NCBI RefSeq assembly: GCF_900184685.1
Contig: NZ_FXXL01000007.1
Span: 2,375,331-2,439,330 of the forward strand
DNA: 64,000 nt
Reading direction: 5' to 3'
Origin: Butyricimonas sp. Marseille-P3923
GTDB taxonomy: Bacteria; Bacteroidota; Bacteroidia; Bacteroidales; Marinifilaceae
Positions 19,786 to 29,050 of this stretch are shown here, piece by piece (positions within the stretch are counted from its first letter, which is position 1; each line of letters opens with the position of its first letter). The position numbers and the translations under genes are program-made. The notes under the pieces were generated by a model. It was not told the DNA's origin, searched no databases, and saw only the letters and a program-made list of their open reading frames with translations.

Positions 19786-21129
19786 ATGGACATAGTAATA
19801 GCGGGAGCAGGAGAAGTGGGGACACATCTCGCGACGATGCTTAGTAAGCAGGAACATAATATCATGCTGATCGACAACGACGAAGAAAAGCTGGAATTAC
19901 TTGGCAGCCAACTCGATGTCATGTCTATCGTGGGATCATGTACTTCTATCGGTGCGCTTAAAGATGCCGGAGTACACAAGTGTGACCTGTTCATCGCGGT
20001 AAATCATCAGGAAGATCAAAATATCAACTCTGCCATTTTAGCCAAAAAGTTAGGAGCGAAACAAACTATCGCACGGGTTAACAATAGCGAATATCTGGAG
20101 AGCGAAAATACGGAATACTTGAAGATGATCGGTATCGATTCCTTAATCTACCCGGAACGTCTGGCCGCGGAAGAAATCGTTGCTTCCTTGAAGCAAAGCG
20201 GTTCCCGCCAGTTACATGAATTTTCCGACGGTCGATTGCAATTACTCGGTATCAAATTATGGGAAAATGCCCCGGTACTCAACCTCACGTTGATCAAAAT
20301 GGCAGAAAGATACGGGGCACAACATTTCCGTGTCGTTGCCATCAAACGTGCCGAGCGCACTATCATCCCGAGGGGAAATGATTCTTTCCGGTACGGCGAT
20401 CTTGTTTTCATCGTGACGAAACCTTTCTATGTACCGAATGTATTCGCCCTTTGCGGCAAATCACAATACGAGGTTAAGAATGTCGTTATCGTGGGAGGTT
20501 CCCGAATCGGAATAAAGACAGCCTCTTTGCTTGAAAAAAACTACAATGTCAAGATTATAGAAAAAGACCGTGAGAAATGTATCCTTATCGCCGATAAATT
20601 AAAATCGACACTGGTAATCAACGGTGACGGTCGCGACCTCGCCTTGCTCCGGGAAGAAGGTATCAAAAATACCGATGCTTTTATCAGCGTCACGCATTCG
20701 TCAGAGACAAACATTCTCTCTTGTCTATTAGCCAAAAAGTTAGGAGTTAAAAAAAGTGTTGCCGAAGTTGAGAATATCGACTACATCGACCTTGCCGAAA
20801 ACATCGGGATCGGAACGCTGGTAAACACTAAATTGATAGCCGCTTCACACATATACCGTTACACCATGAATGTAGACGTGAAACACTTGAAATTCCTCAC
20901 GTTCTCGGAAGCTGAGGTATTTGAAGTCACGGCAGAAGCGGGTTCCAAAATTACCCGGAAAACATTGGCCGATATGAATTTTCCGGAAAATGCTACTGTC
21001 GGGGGAGTCATCCGTAACGGGGATGCCATCATTGCCAAAGGCGACGTGCAGATCGAGGCTGACGACAAAGTTGTCATCTTCGCTCTACCCAGTGCGGTGA
21101 AGAAAGTAATCAAATTATTTCAACGATGA
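19786..21129 (+). CDS. trkA: Trk system potassium transporter, NAD-binding subunit
   Basis: The 447-residue protein contains two tandem RCK units. Each has a Rossmann-fold nucleotide-binding start (IVIAGAGEVGTHLA at residue 3 and VVIVGGSRIGIKTA near residue 234) followed by a TrkA-C domain. It gates the TrkH channel from the cytoplasm. The stop codon overlaps the trkH start by four bases (ATGA at 21126), showing translational coupling. Confidence 0.97.
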   Translation: MDIVIAGAGEVGTHLATMLSKQEHNIMLIDNDEEKLELLGSQLDVMSIVGSCTSIGALKDAGVHKCDLFIAVNHQEDQNINSAILAKKLGAKQTIARVNNSEYLESENTEYLKMIGIDSLIYPERLAAEEIVASLKQSGSRQLHEFSDGRLQLLGIKLWENAPVLNLTLIKMAERYGAQHFRVVAIKRAERTIIPRGNDSFRYGDLVFIVTKPFYVPNVFALCGKSQYEVKNVVIVGGSRIGIKTASLLEKNYNVKIIEKDREKCILIADKLKSTLVINGDGRDLALLREEGIKNTDAFISVTHSSETNILSCLLAKKLGVKKSVAEVENIDYIDLAENIGIGTLVNTKLIAASHIYRYTMNVDVKHLKFLTFSEAEVFEVTAEAGSKITRKTLADMNFPENATVGGVIRNGDAIIAKGDVQIEADDKVVIFALPSAVKKVIKLFQR

Positions 21130-22574
21130 TCAACTTCAGGTTTATAACCAACATTATAGGAAAACTTTTGCTCGTCGAAAGTGCTTTTCTGATGATCTGT
21201 ATCATTGTCGCCTTGATATACGGGGAAAATGATATGATGGCATTTACATATTCTACCGCCATCACTCTTGCCGCAGGAAGCCTTATGGCTTTCACGGTCA
21301 AGGTAAAAGATCGGGTTCTTGCCAAGAAAGACGGGTATTTTATTGTCACTACCACTTGGGTAATGTTCACCATATTCGGTTGTTTGCCTTTTTTGTTGGG
21401 AGGTACGATTCCTTCCATTCCGGATGCTATATTCGAAACCATGTCCGGATTCACGACTACCGGTTCGAGCGTTGTAAATGACATCGAGGCTTTACCACAT
21501 GCCACGTTATTCTGGCGTTCGCTAACCCAATGGATGGGAGGTATGGGTATTATCGTGCTATTGCTGGCAATACTACCCGGACTCGGTATTGAAGGCCGCG
21601 ACCTGTTTGTCGCCGAAGTTCCCGGTCCCACGCATGACAAATTCACCGCGACATTCACCTCCACCGCCCGCCGTATGTGGTATCTTTACATATCACTCAC
21701 GGTAGCCCAGACCTTGTTGTTACTTCTCGGTAAAATGGATTTGTTTGATGCCATCTGCCATTCATTCACGACGATGGCTACCGGGGGATATTCCACGAAA
21801 CAAGATAGCCTTGCTTATTGGAACTCGGCTTATATACAGTATATTGTCATTATTTTCATGTTTATCGCGGGAACTAACTTTGGTCTGATGTATGTTGCCA
21901 TTCACGGGAAAATCAAAAAATTATTCCGTGATGAAGAATTTAAACTTTACTTCTTCATCATTCTCATAGCAAGTGCTATGATAGCATGTGTACTATATTT
22001 CAAGGGGTATGATGATTTGGAATTAAGCATTCGGGAAGCCCTCTTCCAAGTTGTTTCGATTCTCACGACGACAGGATTTGCCACGGCAGACTATTTGTTA
22101 TGGCCTCCTTTACTAGGTGTGATTATTTTCGTACTTCTATTTATAGGAGCCTGCGCGGGCTCTACATCCGGCGGTTTAAAATGTATCCGACTGAATCTGC
22201 TGTTCAAGAACTCATTTATTGAAATGAAACGCATCATTCACCCGAACGCAATCATTAACGTGAAATACAACGGGAAGAGCATACATCCCAATATAATGAC
22301 TGGAGTCATGGGTTTCTTTATCCTTTATATCTTCATCTTCGGGATATCCAGTGTTATCATGTCCTTGTTCACGGAAGATATTGCCACGGCTTGTAGTGCT
22401 GTTATAACAAGTATGAGTAACGTAGGTCCCGGATTCGGCGAGATTGGCCCCATGAGCAATTTCGCACACTTGAATGACTTCGCGAAAATATTCTTATCCA
22501 TACTGATGATGGTTGGGCGTTTGGAAGTATTCACCGTACTGGTATTATTCAGTAGAGCTTTCTGGAAGAAATAA
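21126..22574 (+). CDS. trkH: TrkH family potassium uptake protein
   Basis: The 482-residue membrane protein shows the four repeated pore-loop segments of the Trk/Ktr family, for example FETMSGFTTTGSSV, FTTMATGGYSTK, LTTTGFATADY and SMSNVGPGFG. It takes up K+ as partner of TrkA, encoded directly upstream with a four-base overlap. The C-terminus GRLEVFTVLVLFSRAFW is typical. Confidence 0.97.
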   Translation: MINFRFITNIIGKLLLVESAFLMICIIVALIYGENDMMAFTYSTAITLAAGSLMAFTVKVKDRVLAKKDGYFIVTTTWVMFTIFGCLPFLLGGTIPSIPDAIFETMSGFTTTGSSVVNDIEALPHATLFWRSLTQWMGGMGIIVLLLAILPGLGIEGRDLFVAEVPGPTHDKFTATFTSTARRMWYLYISLTVAQTLLLLLGKMDLFDAICHSFTTMATGGYSTKQDSLAYWNSAYIQYIVIIFMFIAGTNFGLMYVAIHGKIKKLFRDEEFKLYFFIILIASAMIACVLYFKGYDDLELSIREALFQVVSILTTTGFATADYLLWPPLLGVIIFVLLFIGACAGSTSGGLKCIRLNLLFKNSFIEMKRIIHPNAIINVKYNGKSIHPNIMTGVMGFFILYIFIFGISSVIMSLFTEDIATACSAVITSMSNVGPGFGEIGPMSNFAHLNDFAKIFLSILMMVGRLEVFTVLVLFSRAFWKK

Positions 22575-22576
22575 AT

Positions 22577-22608
22577 AAAAAAGGACTTCCGCTCGAAGTC
22601 CTTTTTTA
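22577..22608. terminator. Bidirectional intrinsic terminator between trkH and tsaC
   Basis: GGACTTC (22583-22589) and GAAGTCC (22595-22601) form the stem, flanked by an A-run and a T-run, so it works in both directions. It separates two convergent genes. Confidence 0.92.
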
Positions 22609-22610
22609 TT

Positions 22611-23219
22611 TTATAATTCACCTAATCCCTGTCGGGTGACAACAATCTCATCGCCCGTGCAGTCGATAACGGTGGAAGGGATATTATTTCCATAACCGCC
22701 GTCGATAACCAAATCGACCAAGCGACCGTATTTCTCGTGGATTAACTCGGGATCAGTGATATATTCTTCAACTTCTCCCTCCTCCGCCTTCACGGATGTT
22801 GTCAACAACGGTCCACCTAGCTCGTCCACGATAGCTTGTACGATAAAATTTTTCGGAATACGGATACCGATAGTCTTACGTTTATTCATCAACGCGTTAG
22901 GCAATTTGCTCGTGGCAGGCAACACGAAAGTGAAAGGTCCGGGCAAACATTGCTTCATCAACCGGAATTCCTCGTTTGTTACCTTAGCGTATGCCGCGAT
23001 ATTTCCCAAATCTTTGCATATCATCGAGAAATTAGCTTTCTCCGGCTTCACTTTACGTATAGCCGATACTCGCTGCACAGCCTTCACACTATTAATATCA
23101 CACCCTATCGCGTAAATAGTATCGGTCGGGTAGATGATAATACCACCATCACGTAAGAGCTCAACGATCTTCCGAATTTCCCTATCATTAGGATTATCCT
23201 CGAATAAGCGTACAAGCAT
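22611..23219 (-). CDS. tsaC: L-threonylcarbamoyladenylate synthase (YrdC/Sua5 domain)
   Basis: The 202-residue protein consists of one YrdC domain. Typical features are GGIIIYPTDTIYAIGCD near residue 29, the KPEKANFSMI loop, LPGPFTFVLPAT and TIGIRIP. It makes threonylcarbamoyl-AMP for the t6A37 modification of tRNA. It lacks the extra Sua5 C-terminal domain, matching the TsaC form. It is ten bases downstream of fsa on the same strand. Confidence 0.93.
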   Translation of the reverse strand: MLVRLFEDNPNDREIRKIVELLRDGGIIIYPTDTIYAIGCDINSVKAVQRVSAIRKVKPEKANFSMICKDLGNIAAYAKVTNEEFRLMKQCLPGPFTFVLPATSKLPNALMNKRKTIGIRIPKNFIVQAIVDELGGPLLTTSVKAEEGEVEEYITDPELIHEKYGRLVDLVIDGGYGNNIPSTVIDCTGDEIVVTRQGLGEL

Positions 23220-23229
23220 TATCGCAAAT

Positions 23230-23886
23230 TTATGAATTTACTTTCTTGTGATCTGCCAGAAATGTTGCCAAACCGGAATCTGTCAACGGGTGTTTCAACA
23301 ATCCTTTGATTGCACTCAACGGACAAGTTGCCACATCAGCACCAGCCTCGATACATTGTATAATATGTTGCGTGTGGCGGATAGAAGCAGCCAAAACCTG
23401 CGTATTAAACCCGTAGTAAGCATACATATCCACGATCTTCTCCACCAACTCGATACCGTCGCTACTGATATCATCCAAACGTCCCACGAAAGGCGAAACA
23501 TACGTGGCACCGGCCTTAGCAGCCAACAATGCCTGTCCCGGAGAGAACACCAACGTGCAATTCGTACGGATACCTTTATTCGTGAAATACTTGATAGCCT
23601 TGATTCCGTCAGCAATACAAGGAACTTTTACAACAATATTCGGATGCAAAGCGGCCAGTTCCTCCCCTTCTTTAATCATTCCCTCGTAATCCGTGGCGAT
23701 TACTTCAGCACTTACATCACCATCCACGATATTGCAAATCTCAACGTAATGTTTTCTACAATTCTCGTCACCTTTAATACCTTCTTTTGCCATTAATGAC
23801 GGGTTGGTAGTCACTCCATCCAATACTCCCAAGTCATTAGCTTCCCGAATCTGATCAAGATTTGCCGTATCAATAAAAAATTTCAT
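23230..23886 (-). CDS. fsa: Fructose-6-phosphate aldolase / transaldolase-like (TalC/Fsa)
   Basis: The 218-residue protein has the short transaldolase subfamily form. It starts [16 protein letters not shown] and has DGVTTNPSL. The Schiff-base Lys is in VVKVPCI at about residue 86, and [27 protein letters not shown] follows. It acts in sugar-phosphate exchange. Whether it is an aldolase or a true transaldolase cannot be settled from sequence alone. Confidence 0.92.
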   Translation of the reverse strand: MKFFIDTANLDQIREANDLGVLDGVTTNPSLMAKEGIKGDENCRKHYVEICNIVDGDVSAEVIATDYEGMIKEGEELAALHPNIVVKVPCIADGIKAIKYFTNKGIRTNCTLVFSPGQALLAAKAGATYVSPFVGRLDDISSDGIELVEKIVDMYAYYGFNTQVLAASIRHTQHIIQCIEAGADVATCPLSAIKGLLKHPLTDSGLATFLADHKKVNS

Positions 23887-23962
23887 CTTCTATTATTTTT
23901 TGCGTTTAACTTCAAAAATTACGGACAAAATTACAAACAATATCGGTAATACAATCATATTT

Positions 23963-24052
23963 AGTTTATAAAGTTCATAAGGTTCATAAAGTTCATAAAG
24001 TTTTTGCTCTTCAACTTTATAAACTTTACAAACCTTATGAACTTTACGAACT
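23963..24052. repeat. Inverted 9-base-word element between fsa and the YeiH-type gene
   Basis: The 5' arm at 23963-24002 is made of 9-base units of the form AAAGTTCAT and AAGGTTCAT. The 3' arm at about 24013-24052 has the complementary words (AACTTTATA, AACTTTACA, AACCTTATG). The arms would fold into a hairpin. The right end reaches the stop codon of the YeiH-type gene (complement of 24051-24053). Confidence 0.75.
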
Positions 24053-25298
24053 ATGCTATTAGTCCGAAAAGTATCCAAGCCACTAACAACGTGAACACCA
24101 CGTTAAAGGCTTGCGCTCCCAAGAAAGCATAAGTAGAACGACGATTTTCTGACGTGATCAGACTCTTGAAATCGGTTTCCAGACCGATAGACATGAAAGC
24201 AAGAGCAAACCACATTCCCTGAATATTTTTTAATATAGGCTTTGCTTCAGACACGATTTCCGGGGCCACGAAGAACGAAAAGACAACGGAAGCAGCAACA
24301 AATCCCAATACAAATTTGGGAAACCGCAGCCAGATAACCTTTAATGTAGGTTTCTCTTCCGCCACCTCTTTCTTCGAGTACGACCAATATATACTAATCA
24401 GAAAAGCGGCAACACCCAAAAGCACATTTTGCGAGAACTTCACGATAGTACTCGTTTGTAACGCCACCTCCCCGTATATGGCTCCCGTCGCTGCCACGGC
24501 TCCTGTCGTGTCGATTGTCCCCCCGATCCAAGCACCTGCCATATCTTCCGGCAACCCCATCAGCTTCGCCAGTCCCGGCATAATTAAAATCATCGGGACA
24601 GCCACCACCAATACCAGAGATACCACGTAAGACAATTTCTTCTTATCTCCTTTAATCGCACCGGCTGTCGCGACAGCCGCCGAAACACCACAAATAGAAA
24701 CGGCACTGGAAAGCATCAATGACATCTCTTTATCAATCTTCATCTTTCGACACAACCAGAAACAGAAGTTCCAAACGGTGAAAACAACCACGCAAGACTG
24801 TATCAAACCTAACGAACCGGCTTTCAACAAATCACCGAAAAGTACGGAAGTTCCCAACAATACCAACCCGATTTTCACGAACAATTCTGAAGAAAGTGAT
24901 TCCTTCAACCACTTGGGAATAGAAAACACGTTACTAATAAAAAGCCCGATCAAAAGACTGAATATCACGGTTTCGAAACCCCAATCTTTCAGAAACTTAT
25001 TTCCCCCGACAACCATAGCCAGAAGAGTCAGAAAGAATACCACGGGAAAACTGGCCGCGATCATCTTAAACTTTTTCCCTGCCAACATTCCTGCCAGCAA
25101 CGCCATGAAAAACATGAAGCAGAATACAATCAAAGCATGCCCCACATTATCCAGAGTAAATACCTTATTCATTAATGCATCGGCATCAGGCCAACTGAAC
25201 GAAGGCCAATGCGGTTTCAATTGAAATACAATCAAAAGGATGATAAACCACCCGACGATAGTAGAAGTCCAATCTTCCGAAATCTTTAACTTGCTCAT
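24051..25298 (-). CDS. YeiH family putative sulfate exporter / UPF0324 membrane protein
   Basis: The 415-residue polytopic membrane protein has about ten hydrophobic segments. Diagnostic segments are SAVSICGVSAAVATAGAIKGD in the middle and GAWIGGTIDTTGAVAATGAIYG, both characteristic of the YeiH/UPF0324 family. The family is annotated as a putative sulfate exporter, but experimental proof is scarce. Its stop codon coincides with the end of an inverted repeat element. Confidence 0.87.
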   Translation of the reverse strand: MSKLKISEDWTSTIVGWFIILLIVFQLKPHWPSFSWPDADALMNKVFTLDNVGHALIVFCFMFFMALLAGMLAGKKFKMIAASFPVVFFLTLLAMVVGGNKFLKDWGFETVIFSLLIGLFISNVFSIPKWLKESLSSELFVKIGLVLLGTSVLFGDLLKAGSLGLIQSCVVVFTVWNFCFWLCRKMKIDKEMSLMLSSAVSICGVSAAVATAGAIKGDKKKLSYVVSLVLVVAVPMILIMPGLAKLMGLPEDMAGAWIGGTIDTTGAVAATGAIYGEVALQTSTIVKFSQNVLLGVAAFLISIYWSYSKKEVAEEKPTLKVIWLRFPKFVLGFVAASVVFSFFVAPEIVSEAKPILKNIQGMWFALAFMSIGLETDFKSLITSENRRSTYAFLGAQAFNVVFTLLVAWILFGLIA

Positions 25299-25388
25299 GC
25301 AAAATAATCTATTAGTTAGTGAATAATTTACAAGACAAAATTACTATCCGGATTCGGATGTATAATCCGTATTTTTACTGATTTACGA

Positions 25389-25769
25389 TTAGTACATTTC
25401 CAACATACCTTTTATAGAGCCCAAGTAATACTCTTTCCATCCCTCCACGATTTCCTCGAACACGTCATCAGGAATATTCGTGTGTTCCAGTTCTACCTGA
25501 GTCTGTTCTCCGACTTTCTTCAGTTTCAACGTCACAATGGAACGTTCTGCCGTATCACCGAAGAACCACTCTTGTACAAGCAGACGATTCGGTTTCACTT
25601 CCAGATTTACCCCGCATATATCACCTTCCCACAAGGAAAACACAAATCCTTCTTCCGCTTTCATCTCGGCAGGATAACCACTCCATATCTCTATCTGGAA
25701 AGGATTTGTCAACGCAGTGAACACCTCTTCCGAGTCTGCCGCAATATCAACCGTATATTCAAAATTCAT
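25389..25769 (-). CDS. SRPBCC/AHSA1-like domain protein
   Basis: The 126-residue protein is a single START-like (AHSA1) domain, with the opening MNFEYTVDIAADSEEVFTAL, LWEGDICGVNLEV and RLLVQEWFFGD. The ATG at 25769 is chosen: the longer reading frame upstream would run through the terminator hairpin and the end of the OmpH gene. The ligand and partner are unknown. Confidence 0.85.
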   Translation of the reverse strand: MNFEYTVDIAADSEEVFTALTNPFQIEIWSGYPAEMKAEEGFVFSLWEGDICGVNLEVKPNRLLVQEWFFGDTAERSIVTLKLKKVGEQTQVELEHTNIPDDVFEEIVEGWKEYYLGSIKGMLEMY

Positions 25770-25783
25770 TTTCTTTCTATTAG

Positions 25784-25812
25784 ATAAAAGAAAAGGCTGA
25801 TTTCTCAGCCTT
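25784..25812 (-). terminator. Intrinsic terminator of the OmpH-like gene
   Basis: AAGGCTGA (25793-25800) and TCAGCCTT (25805-25812) form the stem. On the minus strand it is followed by TTTTCTTTTATC, a U-tract. It ends the OmpH-like transcript 22 bases after its stop codon. Confidence 0.8.
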
Positions 25813-25833
25813 CCCCCGTATATTATTAAACGC

Positions 25834-26427
25834 TTATTTCTTTTGATATTGGGCATTCAACAAGTTTACCACCTCGTTGGTAATATTAAAACCATCTTGG
25901 GCAAACAACACGTTTCCGCCTAAAGTAGTACTTAATATCAACTGATAGCCTCTTGATTTATTATAATCCGTCAAGAAATTTGTAATGGCATCGTACAACT
26001 TACGATTGATTTCCATTTGTTCCCGTTGAGCGTTCTCGCTCATTTCCTGTTGCAGTTTTTGCAGATTCTGCTGTTTAATCAACAACTCCGTTTGAGCCTG
26101 TTCGGCTCTTTCGCGAGTAAGGAATCCACCATTCTCTGCTTTATGTTGAAACTCGGCAATTTCGCGATCAAGATTTTTTGCTTTCACGTTCAATTCCGTG
26201 CGATTTGCTTCGAGCTTTTTCAAAAATGCCTCATTTAACTCCCTTGATTGAGTATACTTATTAAGCAATGTATCCATGTTAATGTAGACTATTTTTGCAT
26301 CCGCATTTACAGTTGCAACCCCGTCTTGACTGCTCGTACTCTTACTACTCCCGGAGAAATGTAATATGTATAAAACAATTACGGCAATCAACAATAACAC
26401 ATTTAATCCTATCGACAAATTCTTCAT
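25834..26427 (-). CDS. OmpH/Skp family outer membrane protein chaperone
   Basis: The 197-residue protein has an N-terminal hydrophobic segment (LSIGLNVLLLIAVIVLYIL), then a small beta core (AKIVYINMDTLLNKY) and a long coiled coil rich in Gln, Glu and Arg. A C-terminal beta part follows (YQLILSTTLGGNVLFAQ). This is the Skp/OmpH layout. It is expected to hold unfolded outer-membrane proteins in the periplasm, which matters in a genome rich in SusC barrels. Confidence 0.9.
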   Translation of the reverse strand: MKNLSIGLNVLLLIAVIVLYILHFSGSSKSTSSQDGVATVNADAKIVYINMDTLLNKYTQSRELNEAFLKKLEANRTELNVKAKNLDREIAEFQHKAENGGFLTRERAEQAQTELLIKQQNLQKLQQEMSENAQREQMEINRKLYDAITNFLTDYNKSRGYQLILSTTLGGNVLFAQDGFNITNEVVNLLNAQYQKK

Positions 26428-26517
26428 AAAAACGTAACTTTGATATTAATAAATTGCTTCACTGGAAACTCTGCCCACACGTGGCTTGTTTCAAATACAA
26501 AGATAATCTTTCTTCCT

Positions 26518-27192
26518 TTAGTTATCCGTTTTTTCTCTTTTTTCTATATAAAAAATTTTCTTTAACAAGTCTATTTCCTGTGCTCTTATCACTTTCCCTT
26601 TATCCGCCATACGCCGTGACCGCATTAAACCTTTCAACGCCGTGTAAGACTGCGTTCCTATCCCCAGCTTAACATCAACCATACCTTTCATCTCCACTTT
26701 TCGGGCTAAATCGGAGATAACCATCTTCTGGTTCATCTCCCGATCCATCTCTTTCACGGGGCGGGATGCCGCGTTAACAGCACCTTTCATATTATTATGG
26801 GCAGTGATCAGATCGGAATTCATTTTGAAATCTTCCATGAAGAAACGGGGCAACACAACGACTTCAGCCAATTGAATCGTATCCCGTACCATAAAAATGC
26901 CTAAAAGATAATCATCCTTTTTCAAAGTATCGGAAACAACAATTCGCACGGGTTCAAAACCAACGTGCGAAAAATACAACGTGTCGCCGACCTTTACATG
27001 CACGAAAAATCGTCCTTGGTTATCCACGCCCCGAACCACCTGCCCAAAACGATAAATCGCATCAGGTAGAGGCTGTACGCTATCTCGGTCACAAATCACC
27101 CCCGTAACAAATATATCCCGGTCATTCGTGTCTTGCCCCCGTAAACCAAGGCATAAAAAAATCAGAAGGATAAAAAGGCTATGCCCTCTCAT
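26518..27192 (-). CDS. Secreted protein with carboxypeptidase-regulatory-like domain
   Basis: The 224-residue protein has a signal peptide (LFILLIFLCLGLRG) and a CarboxypepD-regulatory-like beta domain (FVTGVICDRDSVQPLPDAIYRF to FSHVGFEPVRIVV), then an unclassified helical C-terminal region with many Met and Lys. It overlaps the ECF sigma gene by 14 bases, so it is translationally coupled to it. It is not a FecR or typical anti-sigma protein. The function is unknown. Confidence 0.8.
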   Translation of the reverse strand: MRGHSLFILLIFLCLGLRGQDTNDRDIFVTGVICDRDSVQPLPDAIYRFGQVVRGVDNQGRFFVHVKVGDTLYFSHVGFEPVRIVVSDTLKKDDYLLGIFMVRDTIQLAEVVVLPRFFMEDFKMNSDLITAHNNMKGAVNAASRPVKEMDREMNQKMVISDLARKVEMKGMVDVKLGIGTQSYTALKGLMRSRRMADKGKVIRAQEIDLLKKIFYIEKREKTDN

Positions 27193-27799
27193 TTTCTCTG
27201 GCTATTTCCGTGTTCTGCAAAATATTCAGCAACAACTCCCTAGCCCGAAATAATTGAGCTTTCACGGTCCCTAGCGGGATTGCCAGTTCCTGTGCAATTT
27301 CTTCGTAAGAATACTCCTCAAAATAACGTAATTCTATCAATTGACGGTAACGGCCTTTCAGCATAGCGACTTTTTCCCGCATGAACTCAGCCCGTTGCTT
27401 GCGTATCGTTTCCTCTTCCGGGGTCAGTACGTCAGCCGGCACACTATTAATATACCCGCGATCGTCAGGATTAATATCATCCTTATCCAAGGAAACAATT
27501 TTCGCTTTCTTCTTCCGAATAAAATCAATCGTGTTATTAGAAGCGATTTTAAACAACCAAGTACTGAATGCAAACTGAGGCGAATAGTAATTCAAACTCG
27601 CAAAAGCCTTCTCGAATGCCTCGAACATCAAGTCCTCCGCATCCGTTCTGTTATTCACCATCTTCAGTATCATAAAGTACACTGAGTCCTTATACCGCTT
27701 AAATAATTCGGCATAGGCTTTTTCATCTCCCGTTATTGCTCTTTTCACGACTTTGTAATCGTAGAGAGCTTTCTCTGACAAGTTGTTATTTAGCTCCAT
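27179..27799 (-). CDS. ECF RNA polymerase sigma factor
   Basis: The 206-residue protein has sigma region 2 (FSTWLFKIASNNTIDFIRKKKAK) and region 4 (LRYFEEYSYEEIAQELAIPLGTVKAQLFRARELL). No anti-sigma gene is adjacent. It overlaps the glycosyltransferase gene by ten bases and the following gene by 14, so all three probably form one operon. It may be an envelope-stress or housekeeping-type ECF rather than a SusC-linked one. Confidence 0.93.
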   Translation of the reverse strand: MELNNNLSEKALYDYKVVKRAITGDEKAYAELFKRYKDSVYFMILKMVNNRTDAEDLMFEAFEKAFASLNYYSPQFAFSTWLFKIASNNTIDFIRKKKAKIVSLDKDDINPDDRGYINSVPADVLTPEEETIRKQRAEFMREKVAMLKGRYRQLIELRYFEEYSYEEIAQELAIPLGTVKAQLFRARELLLNILQNTEIARENERA

Positions 27800-28920
27800 T
27801 TCTTTTTGTTAAAAAATGAATATCCATTCCAGTACCATCGATAAACAAAACCGACGGTACTAATAATAAACGAAGTTAGGAATAATTTTTTTTGTTTCAG
27901 ACAAATAGCGCAAATATTTAGCAAAACAAAATCTGTTAAAAATGCCATAATCATTATCGCGAACAAATATACCGGATACACGCCCGTGAAAATCAAACAA
28001 ATAGAGAGCGTGTAAAAAATTAAACGCACTATCATACCTTTATCTATTCCTAATCTCTCCGTCATTGTCAATCTCATCTTACTAGCATAATAATACGATA
28101 TTTCGTTTACCTCTCCTTTTTTGTCACTTTTATCAATTATCACGTACGTATCCGGACACTTTATTGTTCTAACCGTTCCGAACTTCGATAATTCATTAAC
28201 CATATCATTATCATATCCCAAATACGATTGTGAGTTCTTCGCGAATCCGCGGTTTTTAATGTAATACGATTTTCGGTAAGCCATGTTACATCCATCACCG
28301 AAAATATATTTTTTATTTTTTACCAAGACTAACATTTCTAAAAAACGGAGAAAGCGGAAAGCCCGCCATGTAGTGATATTATGCTCACCCGGGGCGTAAT
28401 TTGCGTAACCGACAACTACCGCCGTGTTTTCATCAAAATAAGATTGCATAGTCTCCACCCAATGCATCGTGGCAGGGCGACAGTGTATCTCGGAGAACAA
28501 CAGAATATCATATTTTGCCGCGAGTACACCTATATTTATGGCTAATTTTTTCGTGAAACGAAATTTCGTGTCGGGAAAAATACGCGTACACCGCAACTCC
28601 GGATAATCTTTCTGAATCTCCGCCAACACATCCTGCGTGTCATCCTCCGAACATTCATCCACCACAATAACCTCGTATTTACCATAGGCTTGCATCAAGA
28701 AACTAGGCAAATTTTTCCTTAAAGCCTCCGCGTTATTATGAGCGGTAATAATAACGGATACCCCCTCCCCTTCCGGCTTACCAAACGGTTTATCCTTCCG
28801 GGACACAATTATCACCCGTCGAATAATCAAGTACATATATATACATAACAACACGAGCAATGCGATTGCCCCGTACTTCAATATACCCGACTCTTCCCAA
28901 AAAACAAGCAAACTCTCCAT
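27790..28920 (-). CDS. Membrane-anchored family 2 glycosyltransferase
   Basis: The 376-residue protein has an N-terminal membrane segment, then a GT-A domain starting VSVIITAHNNAEALRKNLPSFL, with VIVVDECSEDDTQD and a later FGDGCNMAYRKSYY. Two or three C-terminal membrane helices follow. It probably transfers sugar to a lipid-linked or envelope glycan. The acceptor and product cannot be told. Confidence 0.9.
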   Translation of the reverse strand: MESLLVFWEESGILKYGAIALLVLLCIYMYLIIRRVIIVSRKDKPFGKPEGEGVSVIITAHNNAEALRKNLPSFLMQAYGKYEVIVVDECSEDDTQDVLAEIQKDYPELRCTRIFPDTKFRFTKKLAINIGVLAAKYDILLFSEIHCRPATMHWVETMQSYFDENTAVVVGYANYAPGEHNITTWRAFRFLRFLEMLVLVKNKKYIFGDGCNMAYRKSYYIKNRGFAKNSQSYLGYDNDMVNELSKFGTVRTIKCPDTYVIIDKSDKKGEVNEISYYYASKMRLTMTERLGIDKGMIVRLIFYTLSICLIFTGVYPVYLFAIMIMAFLTDFVLLNICAICLKQKKLFLTSFIISTVGFVYRWYWNGYSFFNKKKWS

Positions 28921-29050
28921 TTTTCAAATAATATATGTTTTCTCGATAAAAAACGGACAAATATACTGACTTTAATAAGGAAATTAACGTATTAATTAAA
29001 TTAATTCATGTATATTAGTTCGATTTTACTAACATAAAGCTACTACAATT

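Noticed and set aside
23893..24078. Minus-strand 61-codon frame with repeating Val-Tyr-Lys and Leu-Tyr-Glu units.
   Set aside because: It is the translation of the 9-base inverted-word element; nine-base words keep frame by chance, and no ribosome-binding site is visible.
25770..25856. Longer N-terminus of the AHSA1-like protein.
   Set aside because: It overlaps the OmpH-like gene end and the terminator; family members start at the MNFEY position.
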